Assembly: GCA_030549205.1 (NCBI GenBank)
Contig: JAUKTV010000011.1
Coordinates: 1,116,001 to 1,180,000, forward strand
DNA length: 64,000 nt
Direction of reading: 5' to 3'
From: Apiosordaria backusii
Taxonomy: Eukaryota; Ascomycota; Sordariomycetes; Sordariales; Lasiosphaeriaceae
Shown here: in pieces, positions 21,600-33,283 of the stretch
How positions within the stretch are numbered: the first letter of the stretch is position 1
How the letters are laid out: the number at the start of each line of letters is the position of its first letter
Translations under genes and position numbers: made by a program
The notes under the pieces: generated by a model
What the model saw: the letters and a program-made list of their open reading frames with translations, nothing else
Told to the model about the DNA's origin: nothing
Database searches by the model: none

Positions 21600-21835
21600 C
21601 TGGCACGATAGACACCAGTCTAAAGGGGTCAGTCCAAAGGGTCAGTTTGAAGGACTCAGTCCAGAAGAGCCGAGCCCCAAGGGAGGTCAGCCTGAAGGAG
21701 GTCAGCCTGAAGGAGGTCAGTCAAAAGGGATCAGTCAAAAAGGATCAGTCAAAAGGGGTCAGTCAAAAGGGGTCAGTCAAAAGGGGTCAGCCAAAAGGGT
21801 GCGAGTCAACAGAGGTCAGTTCAAAGAGGTCAGCT
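21600..21835 (+). repeat. Imperfect 14-15 bp minisatellite
   Basis: About fifteen degenerate copies of a GGTCAGTCAAAAGG-like unit stand in tandem. Those near 21665-21720 are 15 nt (GTCAGCCTGAAGGAG) and those from about 21720 are mostly 14 nt. An open frame runs through the array as PEGGQ/SKGxSQKG-like residues, but the mixed periods and lack of similarity outside the array argue against a gene. Confidence 0.85.
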
Positions 21836-22690
21836 GCAGAGACTTATCCCAGGGGTCCAGACAACATCCAAAAAGGACTATTGGCAATGACACCAACTTA
21901 GAACTTAGATGCAGTGATCAAGATCTCAACAAGCTCTCTATCACAACCCAACACTTTGCCATCTATCCCTCCACCAGTGGGAACCTGACCGCACATTCAC
22001 TATTTCCCCCGTCTACCCAGTTCATTCTGTCTACTCCGCAGTTATCACCTATCTCGATAGTCATGCCCTTTGATAAGTCCCACAAAACCACTGCCTACCC
22101 TTCTCTGTATCCCCCATCACACCGAGGATTGCTTACTCCCGTCTTGTCGTCTGTCTTCTCTGACGACAGCCTCACCCACCCCCCCCCATACTAGTACCTA
22201 CCAGTGGCAACAATTCACAAACACATCACGCCCATCTAGGCAAGTGGGCAGAGAGCAAAAAGCAGCCAGAATAGCGCCAAAGCACAACAAGCCCGAAATG
22301 GCCATCACACAACTTCCCAATTCGTTCTGTTGTCACACTACCTAGCTATCCACGCCAGCAACCACCACATCATCACATCATCGCCACTTGGGCAGGTATG
22401 TATGCATACAGTCAGTAGTTAATAGCATGTCAGCCCTGCCGTACTCGTACACTAACCCAAAACCAAACCACCTTCTTCTTCTGTCACGATATATCCCTCA
22501 ATGTCTCAGACTAGTCCCCAAACTAAGCCTTACAATCTGCCTCTGGCTCCTGTTCTGTCTCCGAACCCTTGATCCGGCTTACTACCTGCCCTGTTTCTAT
22601 CGCCCTTTTCCAAGAAAAAGTTACCGTGTATTACGTTTTATGTTGTTAACACAAGGCATGGTGGGGAGTTGACAACAACTCAACAACCAC

Positions 22691-22725
22691 GATGATGATG
22701 ATGATGAGAATGATGATGATGATGA
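22691..22725 (+). repeat. GAT trinucleotide repeat
   Basis: Two blocks of GATGAT... are separated by GAGAAT, in non-coding sequence. Confidence 0.85.
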
Positions 22726-23167
22726 AGTGGATACAACCCCCTTCCCGGTTTCTATCCCCTTGCGTGGCAAAAAACGGGGGATGGATGAAAAAAGGGGTGC
22801 AAGGGGAGTGTGGAAAGAATTCCGAAATCACCCTCACACCCCAGACCCCCCAGTGTGTAGACCACAAAGATCCGAGCCAGGGGTTCAGATTTGCAGTGTA
22901 CATTACATATCTTCAATTTTGTCAACCCACTTCACACGCTAATGTACTGTACACACCCAGCTTCCAAGACATTGACCGTTAATTACGCCGTTTATTGACC
23001 CCCCCACCGTTGTCGTCCGTTGTCGTCTGTGCCCGTTGTGAATGGATGGGGTGGATTGTGTGATAGTGTACCTCCCACTGTACATACATACATACAGCTT
23101 GCATGCCTTAGCCATCCTTCCTTCCAGCGCAGTTTGGCATAACACAGCATAATCACAGCCTAAAAGG

Positions 23168-23169
<2 letters not shown>

Positions 23170-23197
<28 letters not shown>
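23170..23197 (+). repeat. GGCT x7 tetranucleotide repeat
   Basis: Seven perfect GGCT units. Shorter copies occur at 20422-20437, 30109-30120 and 38844-38855, so the motif recurs through the gene-poor tract. Confidence 0.9.
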
Positions 23198-23198
<1 letters not shown>

Positions 23199-26100
23199 GG
23201 TCGGTAGGTAGGGTACCTCGGGTACGGTGATAGTGGACTGACTGACTGGGCCAGGACTGGGCCAAGAGAAGGGAGGGCAGGCTGCATGATGATGCTGCTG
23301 CTGCTGCTGCTGTGTGTGGGTAAGGTAGGTAGGTAGGGTGACGGTATGTACATACAGCCATCCATGGCCAAGAAGATACAGCCACACACCACAGCAGTCA
23401 CACGGCAGTTGGAGCTAGATGCTGTTGGTTGGACTGATGGAGTGACAGTAAGGGAAGGGAGGGCAAAGGGAAGATGCTTCATGTACTGTGACCTGGTGTA
23501 CTACTGGCTGGCTCGTAGGGGACCGGCAGGTTCGCTAGATGGATGGATGGATGGTCTGTCATGAAGGGACCCCGAAAGGAGGCGGGGGAGGGGGATGCCA
23601 GCAGCCCTTTCGGTGCAGTGCCTGTGCCTGTTCTGGCTGCGTCTGTGGCCTGTGGGGGAGTACCGTCGGCGGGAGAACAGTAAGCTTCCTTCCGTCATCA
23701 TCCTCCTCCGCCACAGATATCATCATGATAAGTGCGGAATACGAAAGACTTCGGCTCTGGCGTAAGCACACAGTGACAATGAGAGTATACTTGCAGGTAG
23801 AAGGCGGCTTGAAGAAGTGTGACCAGCCCAAAAGTCTCACAATCGTACGTTTTCCCTCCCACTCCCCGTGCCCGAGAGCATAGGAAGGGAGGAATGGTAT
23901 GGTCGGATGGCATCCCGCATGCTCTCCCCGTCCATTCATCACATCCCCTCCCATCTCATCCCCGCTGCCGCCGTCGACAGTTCCACAAAAACAGCATATT
24001 CCGGTTCACCGCAAGTTGCGCTTGCCCACCCGTTCCAGCCGCGATGATGAATAGCACAAGGCAATGGACCCCGAAGGCGTGGATGATTGGCCTCCGGACC
24101 CGTCCCGGCGGCATCATTCTTTAACCACCTTCCTCTCTCGTCCAGGCGAGGACGCCGACCAGTTGGATGATGTGGTGGAGAGGAGGAGGAGCGTGTGGTG
24201 TTCATGTCGTGCACGCGAGTAACTAGCTGGCATGTATACATGCCATGCTGTATTCTTGCGCGGGACCCGACGGGCAGGTAGCTACGCAGACGACAAACGC
24301 GACGTAACACCCCTCCACAGCAGCGGGCTCGAAAATGGCTGGTATGCTGGTGTAATGCAAGACCCTGAGTGGATAACGATGTGCAAGATCACTGACGAAA
24401 TCTTTTTGGGAGCCACCACCCACGAGGTCACCCGACAGATGGAATGCTGTCGTCGGTGTACCTTGGCCAAGGCGAAGGGCGAATACAGTCATGATTGTCA
24501 CTCTTTTTCGTACTATTGACCCACTTAGCAGCTCGCCTTGCCTTTTGGACGTCGATAACGCCTTACCTTGATGTCCATTATCCATCGCCCAGTGCAAAAC
24601 TCTCGGTATCAAAACGGGAGAAGCCGTTGCAGCAGACATTCACATAACCTCCCATGCGGCTCTCAAAAGTCTCGGTAATTTGTAGCTTTGCCAAGCGGCC
24701 GGCGATGTTCATCATTACTGCCATCTTCCGAATATCTGGGGTTGGGAGAAGATAGCCGGGTGGTCGTGCTTTGAGGCGTCGATGATCATTTGCCATAACG
24801 AGTGTCATGCCCCTGTCCACACACCTAGACGACTGCCGCCCGCGACCACCGCCGCCTGTCAATACGGCAGTCTGGCTGACCTTTGAACTGCCATGCTCCA
24901 CCCCCACAGAATGCAAGCATCCCCCAAACGTCGTTTTGAAATGTACAATTCGTATCTTATTTTCCGGAATAAACACTGAAACAAGGCATTAAGATTGAGG
25001 TCCCATTTCATAATGTACGTTTCGAGATTTCGAGATTAGGGCCTGCAGCGGCGGCGCTGAACGTTCACCTGCAGCTAGCCAAAAACAGGGGGCTAAGTAA
25101 ACATTGGAAATCTTGTGGCGGTAAATCTTGCCTGCCGCAAGATCGATTCGTGGAAAAGGTAAGATGGTAAAAAAGTGATGAGGAAAAAAAGAAAAAAAAA
25201 ACGCCCAAGCCCCAAAGCGCCCTGCCGCCTTGGTTTCTTTTTTTGTTTCTCAACTCGGCCCGGTTTGTGATTTTCAACCAAGAGTGTCTCAAAGGAAGCT
25301 GTTTCTTTGGCTGAGGTCAGAACAAACCTTGCCCTGCAGTCAGGTAGCGGAACACTCCACGCGCCCGCGCCCATGCACAATAAAAGTGGTGTTATTCGTT
25401 TTTCCTTCGCCTAGGGTTAAGTGCGAATAACACAAAGTTTGGCAGATAAAAACATAAAAACAATATACACTACGGTGACGCCGGCAGCACGTAGCGTTGA
25501 TGGGAAATGAAAGTCTGTTTGGGAATTGAGATGATGTGCACGAGATCCATCAAGAGCCATCTTGCTGCACGACAGATCTTGACAGATGCGCGGGGCGTGT
25601 CGATCATGATGCGACGGCATTCTCTTGCGTCGCACCCAGTGCCGGGTCTTGGCTGGTTGGTGGTGTATGAAAGGGGAAAGGTGACTTCTCACTTTCAGGG
25701 GCCGAAGGGGGTGCATCAAATCGCAAGTCCACGACCATCCATTTAGGGAAATCCGAGGTCCTTCCAAGATTTCAATTCGATATCTTGGATATCTTGATCT
25801 CTTCAATGCGAACACCGACGTCAAGGCTGACTTGGCTTGCGGTCGTTCATTGTTGAACATGTGTATTGACTTCGAAGGGCCGATTTGGGGCGGCTTGATG
25901 CAGCATGGCGTTTTTGATGGCGTTCGGGCCAGACTTTGGATGAACGGCGACCACTTCGAGATGCCAAGCCCTTGCAAGATTCCATTTGCGGAGCTTGCCG
26001 GAGGTGCCATTCGTCGCAGTCAACAATATCGTGAACAACCCGAAGTCTCGAGCCGAGCGCGGTTCGAAGCCGCGCCTATTTTCCGTTTCCTTTGACCTAA

Positions 26101-27463
26101 CCTCAACAAATCTCCCTTCACCCCGTACTCCCCCTCGACCGATATCCACCCGTCAAGCGTCTTATCATCACGGGTAAGAGCTTGCGCAACCCCGCAAGCG
26201 CGACTGATGGCCGCGGCCCGTTCCAGAGCGCCGTTTTACGGAGTACATGATGGAGAGAGTTATCAAAGCGGCACTGCCAAGTCTAGCTAGCACTCAAGTG
26301 TCGAAGTGGTGCTGTTGAAGGGAGGTGGGCAGTATGACAGAGACTGCGTTGTTACTCCTCTGGCTCGAAAGCATGTCCTGTAAGGTTGTGACGTTTGGAA
26401 GTCACAAAGCATAAATTCCATAATCTTGTTCATGTTGTATCGCATCTCAGCATCGTGATTTCCCCATGTCTCGCTCGGGCTTCAACGGTGGCGGATCATT
26501 TTGCGCCATCTGAAAAAGCTCCGGTGAACAGACCTAGACTAGCGCGTCCACCCATGGTGGAGATATATGGCTTTGAGCTGCGGTAGTTGCCCACCGCAAT
26601 TCAACTGTTGGTCTTGAGGTTTTGCGCCAGCTGACAGCCTCGAGTCTCATTGGGGTGGAAGAAGGTGCCAAGACGTGGACAAGCGCACCGAACCTCGTGA
26701 TGCTTTGTTTGTTTGTGTGCCAGACGGCTCTTCTTCGCTGTAATTTCACTCAGCCAGCTGCATTGTTCACGGCGAGGCTGTCAGTGCCGACCCTTGGCTG
26801 CGGTTCAGCATCCGAGTCGGGTTTGTCTGTGGGCGAGCCTCTGACTGATATGAGTGGCGGCGGTTATGTGGTTACCACGAAGCCCACCCACCTTGACCGT
26901 TTTGGGGAGCCCTGTCGAATCTGTAACGGCCCCTTGCTTGTAGATCCTGGTCCGAGTGTCTTTTTGGGAGAAGTCACTTGCTGCCCCATACCTCCACGCA
27001 TGCTCCTGCCAATTTTGTTTCCACACACATTTTTATGAGTTTCTCGTATGCGGAACATTTTGCCCTGGCTGGCACTGTTGTGTGTGTGTGCACTTCTCCG
27101 CGGGGGAAACATGCTTGAATCGTGGAGTCGAAGTCCCCGAGTGTGACCCTCTCGTCCCCGACAGCATCCGTGGTCAACAAAGTTAACCGCGACTCGGGTC
27201 TCCCTCCCGTTGTCGGCTCTTGACAGTTGCAACCTTGTCATCTCTTGAATCCAGGGTTGGGAAATCTCAAACGCCACTTCAACAGGGCTACAAAGAGATG
27301 CCAGCCATGCCACGTGATGGTGATGATCTTCTTCAGAGGAAACAATGCCCTTCGACCGACGATCAAAACCGTTGCATGTTGCGGCGACGTCGTTCCTGAT
27401 CCGCAGCTGGGGTTCCTGACTATCATCCGTCATGTGAAGCCCGAGCAACCTCCTCACATCGTC

Positions 27464-27497
27464 TGTATGTACATATGTATGTACATATGTATGTACA
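27464..27497. repeat. TATGTACA palindromic tandem repeat
   Basis: Alternating TGTATGTACATA units make a short, largely self-complementary array of about 34 nt that could extrude a cruciform or form an RNA hairpin. Confidence 0.8.
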
Positions 27498-30400
27498 CTA
27501 GGTAGTTGAGCTTTTGCAAAGTCATGTGAGGGTCCTGTTCTCGCATCATTGGATAACAACACCCTCTCAGTTGTGTCGTCCTGGAAAGCTCCGAGACATC
27601 TTCGTCCATCTGCGGGGTGATAAGTGTAGTTTGGTAATTTGACGCAATTGTCAACCTGAGATTTGAGCATGCTGTTTCCCAATTTTCACCACAGCTTCAT
27701 AGTGTAATTGACATCGCCGACCTAACCACTTATACAACAGGGGTATCCGGGGAAGTTGTGTTTCGTGTGGCCGGGTTCAGTTTAGCCCCAATGATCGCTC
27801 AGTTTACAAGGACAAGGTACGTTTAATGTTCATATGTGAGCACCTGGAGCCGGATATGATCGCCTCGACTGTACCAGAAACAGCACGAATACTTGATGGA
27901 AACGGCAGGCCAAGTCGTGGGTAACTTGAGCTGCATGTTTAACTCATGGCCCTCGGCTGGGGGACCGATCAGAAGAGGCCGGTATCGTGGGGGGGGGGAA
28001 CCAACCTTCACCTCCATCCACGATCCAATCGAGCGAAGAAAGCAGAGCTGGTGGCAGGCATATTGCTCCTCTCATGCAAGCCACTCGAGAGGGCGATCGA
28101 CGCCAAGAGACTGATTTGGACAAGCCAGTCCTCTTCGAGTCAGCAGGTAAAGGGTTTTCTGATCCAAATGAACCTCGCTGGCGCTGCTGTTGGGTTGATA
28201 ACCCAGATCGAAGTGCGATGTGTCCCTCGAGCCTAGCATAAACCATGTCATGTTCAGGTGGACCGGTTGAAGAACAGAGGCTCCGGACAGCCCAAAACGG
28301 CAAAGAGCAGCGCTGCACAAATTTTTGAGATGCAGCTGCGGGCCAGGCCATCAAGGGACTCGAAGGGAGTTTTTTGGTGTGCTTGCCATCAACGAGCCGG
28401 TGTTGCATCGGTCCATCTCAGCTCGTCCAAGATGTTTGCTATTACATGACATGGAGGAGTCAGCGGAGTGAAGAGGCTGAAGGTCGTCTAAAGTAGGATC
28501 GTAATATATCCAGCCGCGTCCCGTCAAAAGTGCTGTGGCATCCGGCAGAATTGTCGCGCTGTGAGTAGAGACGAGTGCTACTCCCAAGGCTGAAACCGCT
28601 GTGACAGCAGCTGACTGTCTCTTCAGAGTCGTGATTTCGCTATCCCGAACCTCCCTCCCGATGCCAACTTGCGGTGTCAGGATAAGAGCGAGAGGGGGTG
28701 AGGGCCGCTGACTGTTGATGGGGGCACCAAGGCTTAAGCTCCATCCGATGTGCCGTTATTGGCCACGGCTGCCGCTGGCTTGCAGGGGAGCAGAGAGAGA
28801 GAGGGAGCAGCCTGTTAAGTTACCCCCCTGCGAACCCCGCTTGGTAGGGGCAGGAGGTTGTGATGGCTGGCGGCTTCTTGCTGACGGTGGTTATTCCCGG
28901 TCTCTTGCGGTGAGTGGCCGAAATGTGGTGGTGGTGGGGTTGTATTTTTCTGAGGTGGTCGCCGGGAACGCAGCCCAACTGGCGGGGGTAAGAAGCCATC
29001 ATCTCAAAGCAGGGAAAGGGGAGAGAAAGGCAACAGCTGGAGCAGCTGTTCTACCGCTACAAGCGCGAGCCAAGCGTCTCGAATGGGGTGGTGATGGTTA
29101 CGTTGGTTTATCCAATGATGGTGATGAAATGGAAGGTATTCATGATGCAGTGTCGACGTCTCAGCAAGTGGTAGTAGTGTATGTTGGGGGCTCCATATGG
29201 TGCTCGAAGGGACGATTGTCGGTCAATCGAGCCCCAAAATCTTTCTGTGTGTGCGTTGATTAAGGTTGTTTACTTGCTTTGTGACTGCAAGGACAATGGC
29301 ATTGAAGATATCGACACTGAGTACCGGGATATTATGTCGTACCAGGGTATGGTGAAAATTCTGGTGCATACAAGTCAAGGGCCCAGGTAGTGTAGAAAAC
29401 TGGAGCCTCGGTGTCGTGTCGAGGTTAGGGCAGTGTAAACTCCGTTTGGGACCGTTTCTGTGCTGTCGTCAGTTGAGATGAACAGCGTCATACGAAAGCA
29501 GAGGCATGTAACCTCTGGCCCTGTGCCAGCATGGTCCCTTGGGCAACTGGCAAAACGGCGGGGGTCAGTGATGTCACGTCTCCAGGAATGCGATAGTGAC
29601 CCCGAAATCGTAGTGTTTAGCACTGAAACACAGGGTCTGAATGTTCTCCATTCCGACGAGATTTGATAATAAAGCCAGGCGAAGTTGAACAAGAGACGTC
29701 ACTAAAAAATGACCTGCCAGGTTGAGATCCTTCTTGAGAGAGAAAGCCTGGGCAACAAAACGGCGGCAGTTTGGTGCCCCACTCTGACAGGCACCCCTGC
29801 TGCCTCCGCACCTTCCGCCGCCACCACTTGAAAGGGCGGAATGGTTCCCCAGCGTCATCAATTCCACTTTCAGGTTCAATGTCGCCGACTTGGAGGGGCA
29901 CGAGGGGTACACTACCGTGCTGCAACAATACCAAACTGCAGGATCTCGGGTCGTTTTGTTCCTGAATGAAAATCCACAATCCGTGGGGTTGACGAGACAG
30001 TGCTGGGACAAGTGAACGGAACGCAAAGGAAGGTGTTGCCTCTTTGGGCTAGACACAGTCTTTACAACCCTAGCGGTGAGTGTGTGGAGCCCCTCAATTG
30101 TGCTTGCTGGCTGGCTGGCTGCTGGCTGCTGGCATGCAATTCCGCAGAATTCGATCCCACCAACTCCGTGCCTGGGTGAGCCAGGTGCCACACACCTCAT
30201 TCACACCCTGCTTGCTGCTTGCTTACCCGGCCGCCCATGTACATACGGACATACCTTTTGACAACAAAGCATGATTTGCCCCCGCCATGTCATGTTCACC
30301 TGTCCTCTATCCGTGATGTTGACAGAATAGTACAGTCCTGAGTAGGTCAATAGTTTACAAAATACTAGTGCAATGAAATCCATTTGTCCGAGCAAATTAG

Positions 30401-31957
30401 CAGGTCAAATGGAGTTTACGTGGATTGGGCTTTTTAGCAGTCCCTGCATAACGTAGGGGGCCCCATCGCATAGACAAGACATCGGTGGCGCTGTTAGCCG
30501 GAACGCCAGCTCTGTTTTTGTACCTGAAAGCAGCTGGTACTTGGCATCTTGAACGCTCGCTGAGGCGGGAGCTTGAACCAGCCGTTCACCGACCGATCAT
30601 TTTTCACCTCGACAGCCATTGATGCCACCTCATGCCGCCTCCCGTTTCTCAATTCTCATCATGGCCCTCCTCACAGTCCGAAGTCATTCCCTGCCTGACC
30701 AAGCCGGGACAGGCGGGCAGCCTGAAAGAAGCAAATCTGGAGTCTAATATCTTGCATCCCCGCCAGCGAGCAGGGGAAAGAAGACAGACACCTTTCTCTA
30801 CCCCCCGTCCCCCGGCTGCCCCCGTCCCCCGTTCCACCGCTGCCCCCATCCAGTCGTGGCAGAGACGGTCCCATCTTCTTTTTGCCTCTGGACCCCTGCC
30901 GCCAGGTCATCCTCGATTCCGTATTCCTTGCAACCTCCACCGGCTCACACTCCGCTGCACCACACACGCACAGCGAGCTGCCGTCCGGCCTGTCCATTGA
31001 CTTCATTGCTTTCCCCGTGGGTAAGTGTGGGTGGAGGGGCTGCTTGTTTTGTGCTTGGCATACCCTTCTTTCGTCTTGACTCCTCTGTCCCATACCCTGC
31101 CTGTTATAAGACTTGTGCCGGCACTGACAGACCGTCTCTTCAAGATTGAGCATGAAGCATTATCGTGCAGCCATCACCGCCGCCACATCTTCACACAATT
31201 CTACATATCTTCAAAAATTTGACCGTTATTTGACCGGATCGTCACCATCACGGCCCGCTTCTGGACTGTCTCGCAGCCCACGCAGACCACGCTCACCTAA
31301 CGAGTTCTAGCTCAAGGCGTAGTTTTGCCCATTATCCCACGCCCTCAGGTACCGACATCGACCACCACCGGCTGCTGATCCTGCTTGCCCGAGTGCTGGT
31401 TTTTTGCCCGATTCAAACCAAGCACCTGCTCCCCCGCGCCTAACCCAGCACCACGGCCGTTCAGAGGAGTCCCTCTTGTGGCATCCATCCCACTCGTTTC
31501 ATCCCAATTGAACCCGCCCTGGCAGGGCCCTGAGGGGACCATAGGGATATTTCGTGCGCAGATCCCTTCTGCCGGACAGTCGTCACTTGTTGCTGCGACT
31601 CCACTTGTCCCGCTGACCAAAGAGGGCAATAACGTTAAGACGACTTGAGAAGCGATTGGCCCTAGCGTGCAGTCTGGGAACCCCATCCTCACAGGCGCAG
31701 GGCTGCTGCTTGCGCATGCCATCCGTGCTCATCTCTTGTCACACCCAGACACCACCCCCCCCCCAATACACCCAGACACCTTCAAAGACACTTAAGGACG
31801 CTGATCCGTCCTTCTCGACTGCCCGTGGTCCGATCTTCTTCACGAGTCCGACCCAGCTCAAAGGAATCACACACCCGATCAGCACCACTAGCATCTCACT
31901 TCCATCTACGCTTTGGAAAGGGGGATTAACTTACAACACACGCCGTTGCATCTCATC

Positions 31958-33283
31958 ATGACGATGACCATAGATACACACAACCAACACCGCTTCGGAT
32001 CCTTAAACTTCGACCACATGTCTTCCTACTCAAGCCACCCTCACTTCACAAACCCTTGGGTTTCGACCTCGGCCCCTGCCGGCCCGGGCCCTCAGGGCCT
32101 CGCTTGCTCGGAGGACCGTCAGGGCGGGAGTCAAAGTCTCTACGTGAGCAGCCAGGACGGCAACAGCCTGCCTCACCTCAACCTCAGCGGCCTCTCAAAA
32201 CACCCACAACATTCCAGCAGGCCCGGCGGCAGCACATCGATGGCGCCATATGCGTCCCTTCCGGTCTCAGCAGCCTCGGCAGGAGATGTCTACAGCAGAC
32301 AGCACGGTTTAATGCCAATGTCCCAAGATCTTCTCAGCATCAACCGGTTACAACACCCAACCACATCCGCGCCCCCTTACGACACGTCGGCCTACACAAC
32401 ATCTGCCTCTCCTGTGACGGCGTCCTACGCCACATCACCTACGCCTTATGATCAGCTTGGTTATGCGCCAGCGCCAATGAGGGGGACATATGCTGCACTC
32501 GCATCCGAAGACAGCTCAAGGAGGTACTCTCAGCAGTCAGTCGCTTCCAGCCTCATGAGCCTTCACTCTTCTGGTGGCCATGAAGGGCAGTACCAGACTA
32601 CTTCAGAATCTGACTATGATTTCAGGGGTCTTCAACCGGACGACCGGAGAAGCTTTCAAGATGCCCTCGAGGCGAGCCACGGCATGATGTCTCTCAGCCA
32701 GGACACACCACGAAACATCTACGATGTTCGTGCCAGGCAACGGGGTTCGACCGAGTCGTACGGGTTCCCATCCACCCACTCGACGACCTCGAGCGTCTCG
32801 TCAACTGGTTTCAGCCCTTATTACGGCGGTTCCGTCGATGGGTCAGTAAGCGATTACTCGACGACTGGCTCCGACATCGAGTCTCTTTCTGGACGCGCGT
32901 TGCCACGGCCGCAGGGGCTCATGACTGGCCAGCCACCAGCACCACAATCCATGATGGGATCATTCAGCTCCAAGGTCTCCTCCAGCACACAAAAGAAGCA
33001 CAAATGCAAGGTCTGTGACAAGCGATTCACAAGACCAAGTTCTCTGCAGACGCATATGTACAGTCACACGGGAGAAAAGCGTAAGACTATCATTCCCCCA
33101 ACTCACTCGTTGATCCACGCTAACAGCTCTCTTTTTGCAGCATTCCAATGTGAGGTTGAAGGTTGCGGTCGCAACTTCTCCGTCGTCTCCAATCTTCGTC
33201 GCCATAGAAAGGTTCACAAGAATCAAGGAGAGCCCCAGACACCATCAGAGACTGGTTCCGAGGATCACCAATCAGACGAATAA
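31958..33283 (+). CDS. C2H2 transcription factor, two C-terminal fingers, CSP-1-like
   Basis: This is a DNA-binding regulator of 421 aa. Exon 1 is 31958-33080 and exon 2 is 33141-33283. The 60-nt intron (GTAAGA..GCTAAC..GCAG) falls inside the finger linker and splicing restores HTGEKPFQC. Finger 1 is C-x2-C-x12-H-x3-H (KCKVCDKRFTRPSSLQTHMY, starting at about residue 350). Finger 2 is C-x4-C-x12-H-x3-H (CEVEGCGRNFSVVSNLRRHR). This pair is very like the Neurospora conidial separation regulator CSP-1 and its ascomycete relatives; orthology is inference. The long N-terminus is Ser/Gly/Tyr/Pro-rich and disordered, as expected for an activation or repression domain. The ATG at 31958 begins MTMTIDTHNQHRFGSLNFDHM; the open frame upstream has no ATG. 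The gene stands alone, with about 11 kb free on the left and 10 kb on the right, typical of developmentally regulated fungal genes. Confidence 0.88.
   Translation: MTMTIDTHNQHRFGSLNFDHMSSYSSHPHFTNPWVSTSAPAGPGPQGLACSEDRQGGSQSLYVSSQDGNSLPHLNLSGLSKHPQHSSRPGGSTSMAPYASLPVSAASAGDVYSRQHGLMPMSQDLLSINRLQHPTTSAPPYDTSAYTTSASPVTASYATSPTPYDQLGYAPAPMRGTYAALASEDSSRRYSQQSVASSLMSLHSSGGHEGQYQTTSESDYDFRGLQPDDRRSFQDALEASHGMMSLSQDTPRNIYDVRARQRGSTESYGFPSTHSTTSSVSSTGFSPYYGGSVDGSVSDYSTTGSDIESLSGRALPRPQGLMTGQPPAPQSMMGSFSSKVSSSTQKKHKCKVCDKRFTRPSSLQTHMYSHTGEKRKTIIPPTHSLIHANSSLFAAFQCEVEGCGRNFSVVSNLRRHRKVHKNQGEPQTPSETGSEDHQSDE

Larger units (their letters stand above)
21836..31957. other. About 10 kb gene-poor tract upstream of the C2H2 regulator
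   Basis: No protein gene could be supported: open frames are under about 270 codons, of mixed composition, and lack domains or a plausible exon chain. Seen inside are GAT repeats (22691-22725), seven GGCT units (23170-23197), CTG repeats (23295-23312), ATGG repeats (about 23537-23552), a palindromic TATGTACA array (27464-27497) and more GGCT (30109-30120). The last 1-1.3 kb is C-rich and probably promoter plus long leader of the regulator at 31958. A TTCGAA hairpin at 26059-26078 resembles a pol III B box but has no tRNA body. Confidence 0.5.

Noticed and set aside
21463..22194. 243-codon plus-strand open frame
   Set aside because: Its middle is the minisatellite and its ends have no domain, no good start context and no exon partner.
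26864..27682. 272-codon minus-strand open frame
   Set aside because: Mixed composition, passes through the TATGTACA repeat, no recognisable domain or exon chain.
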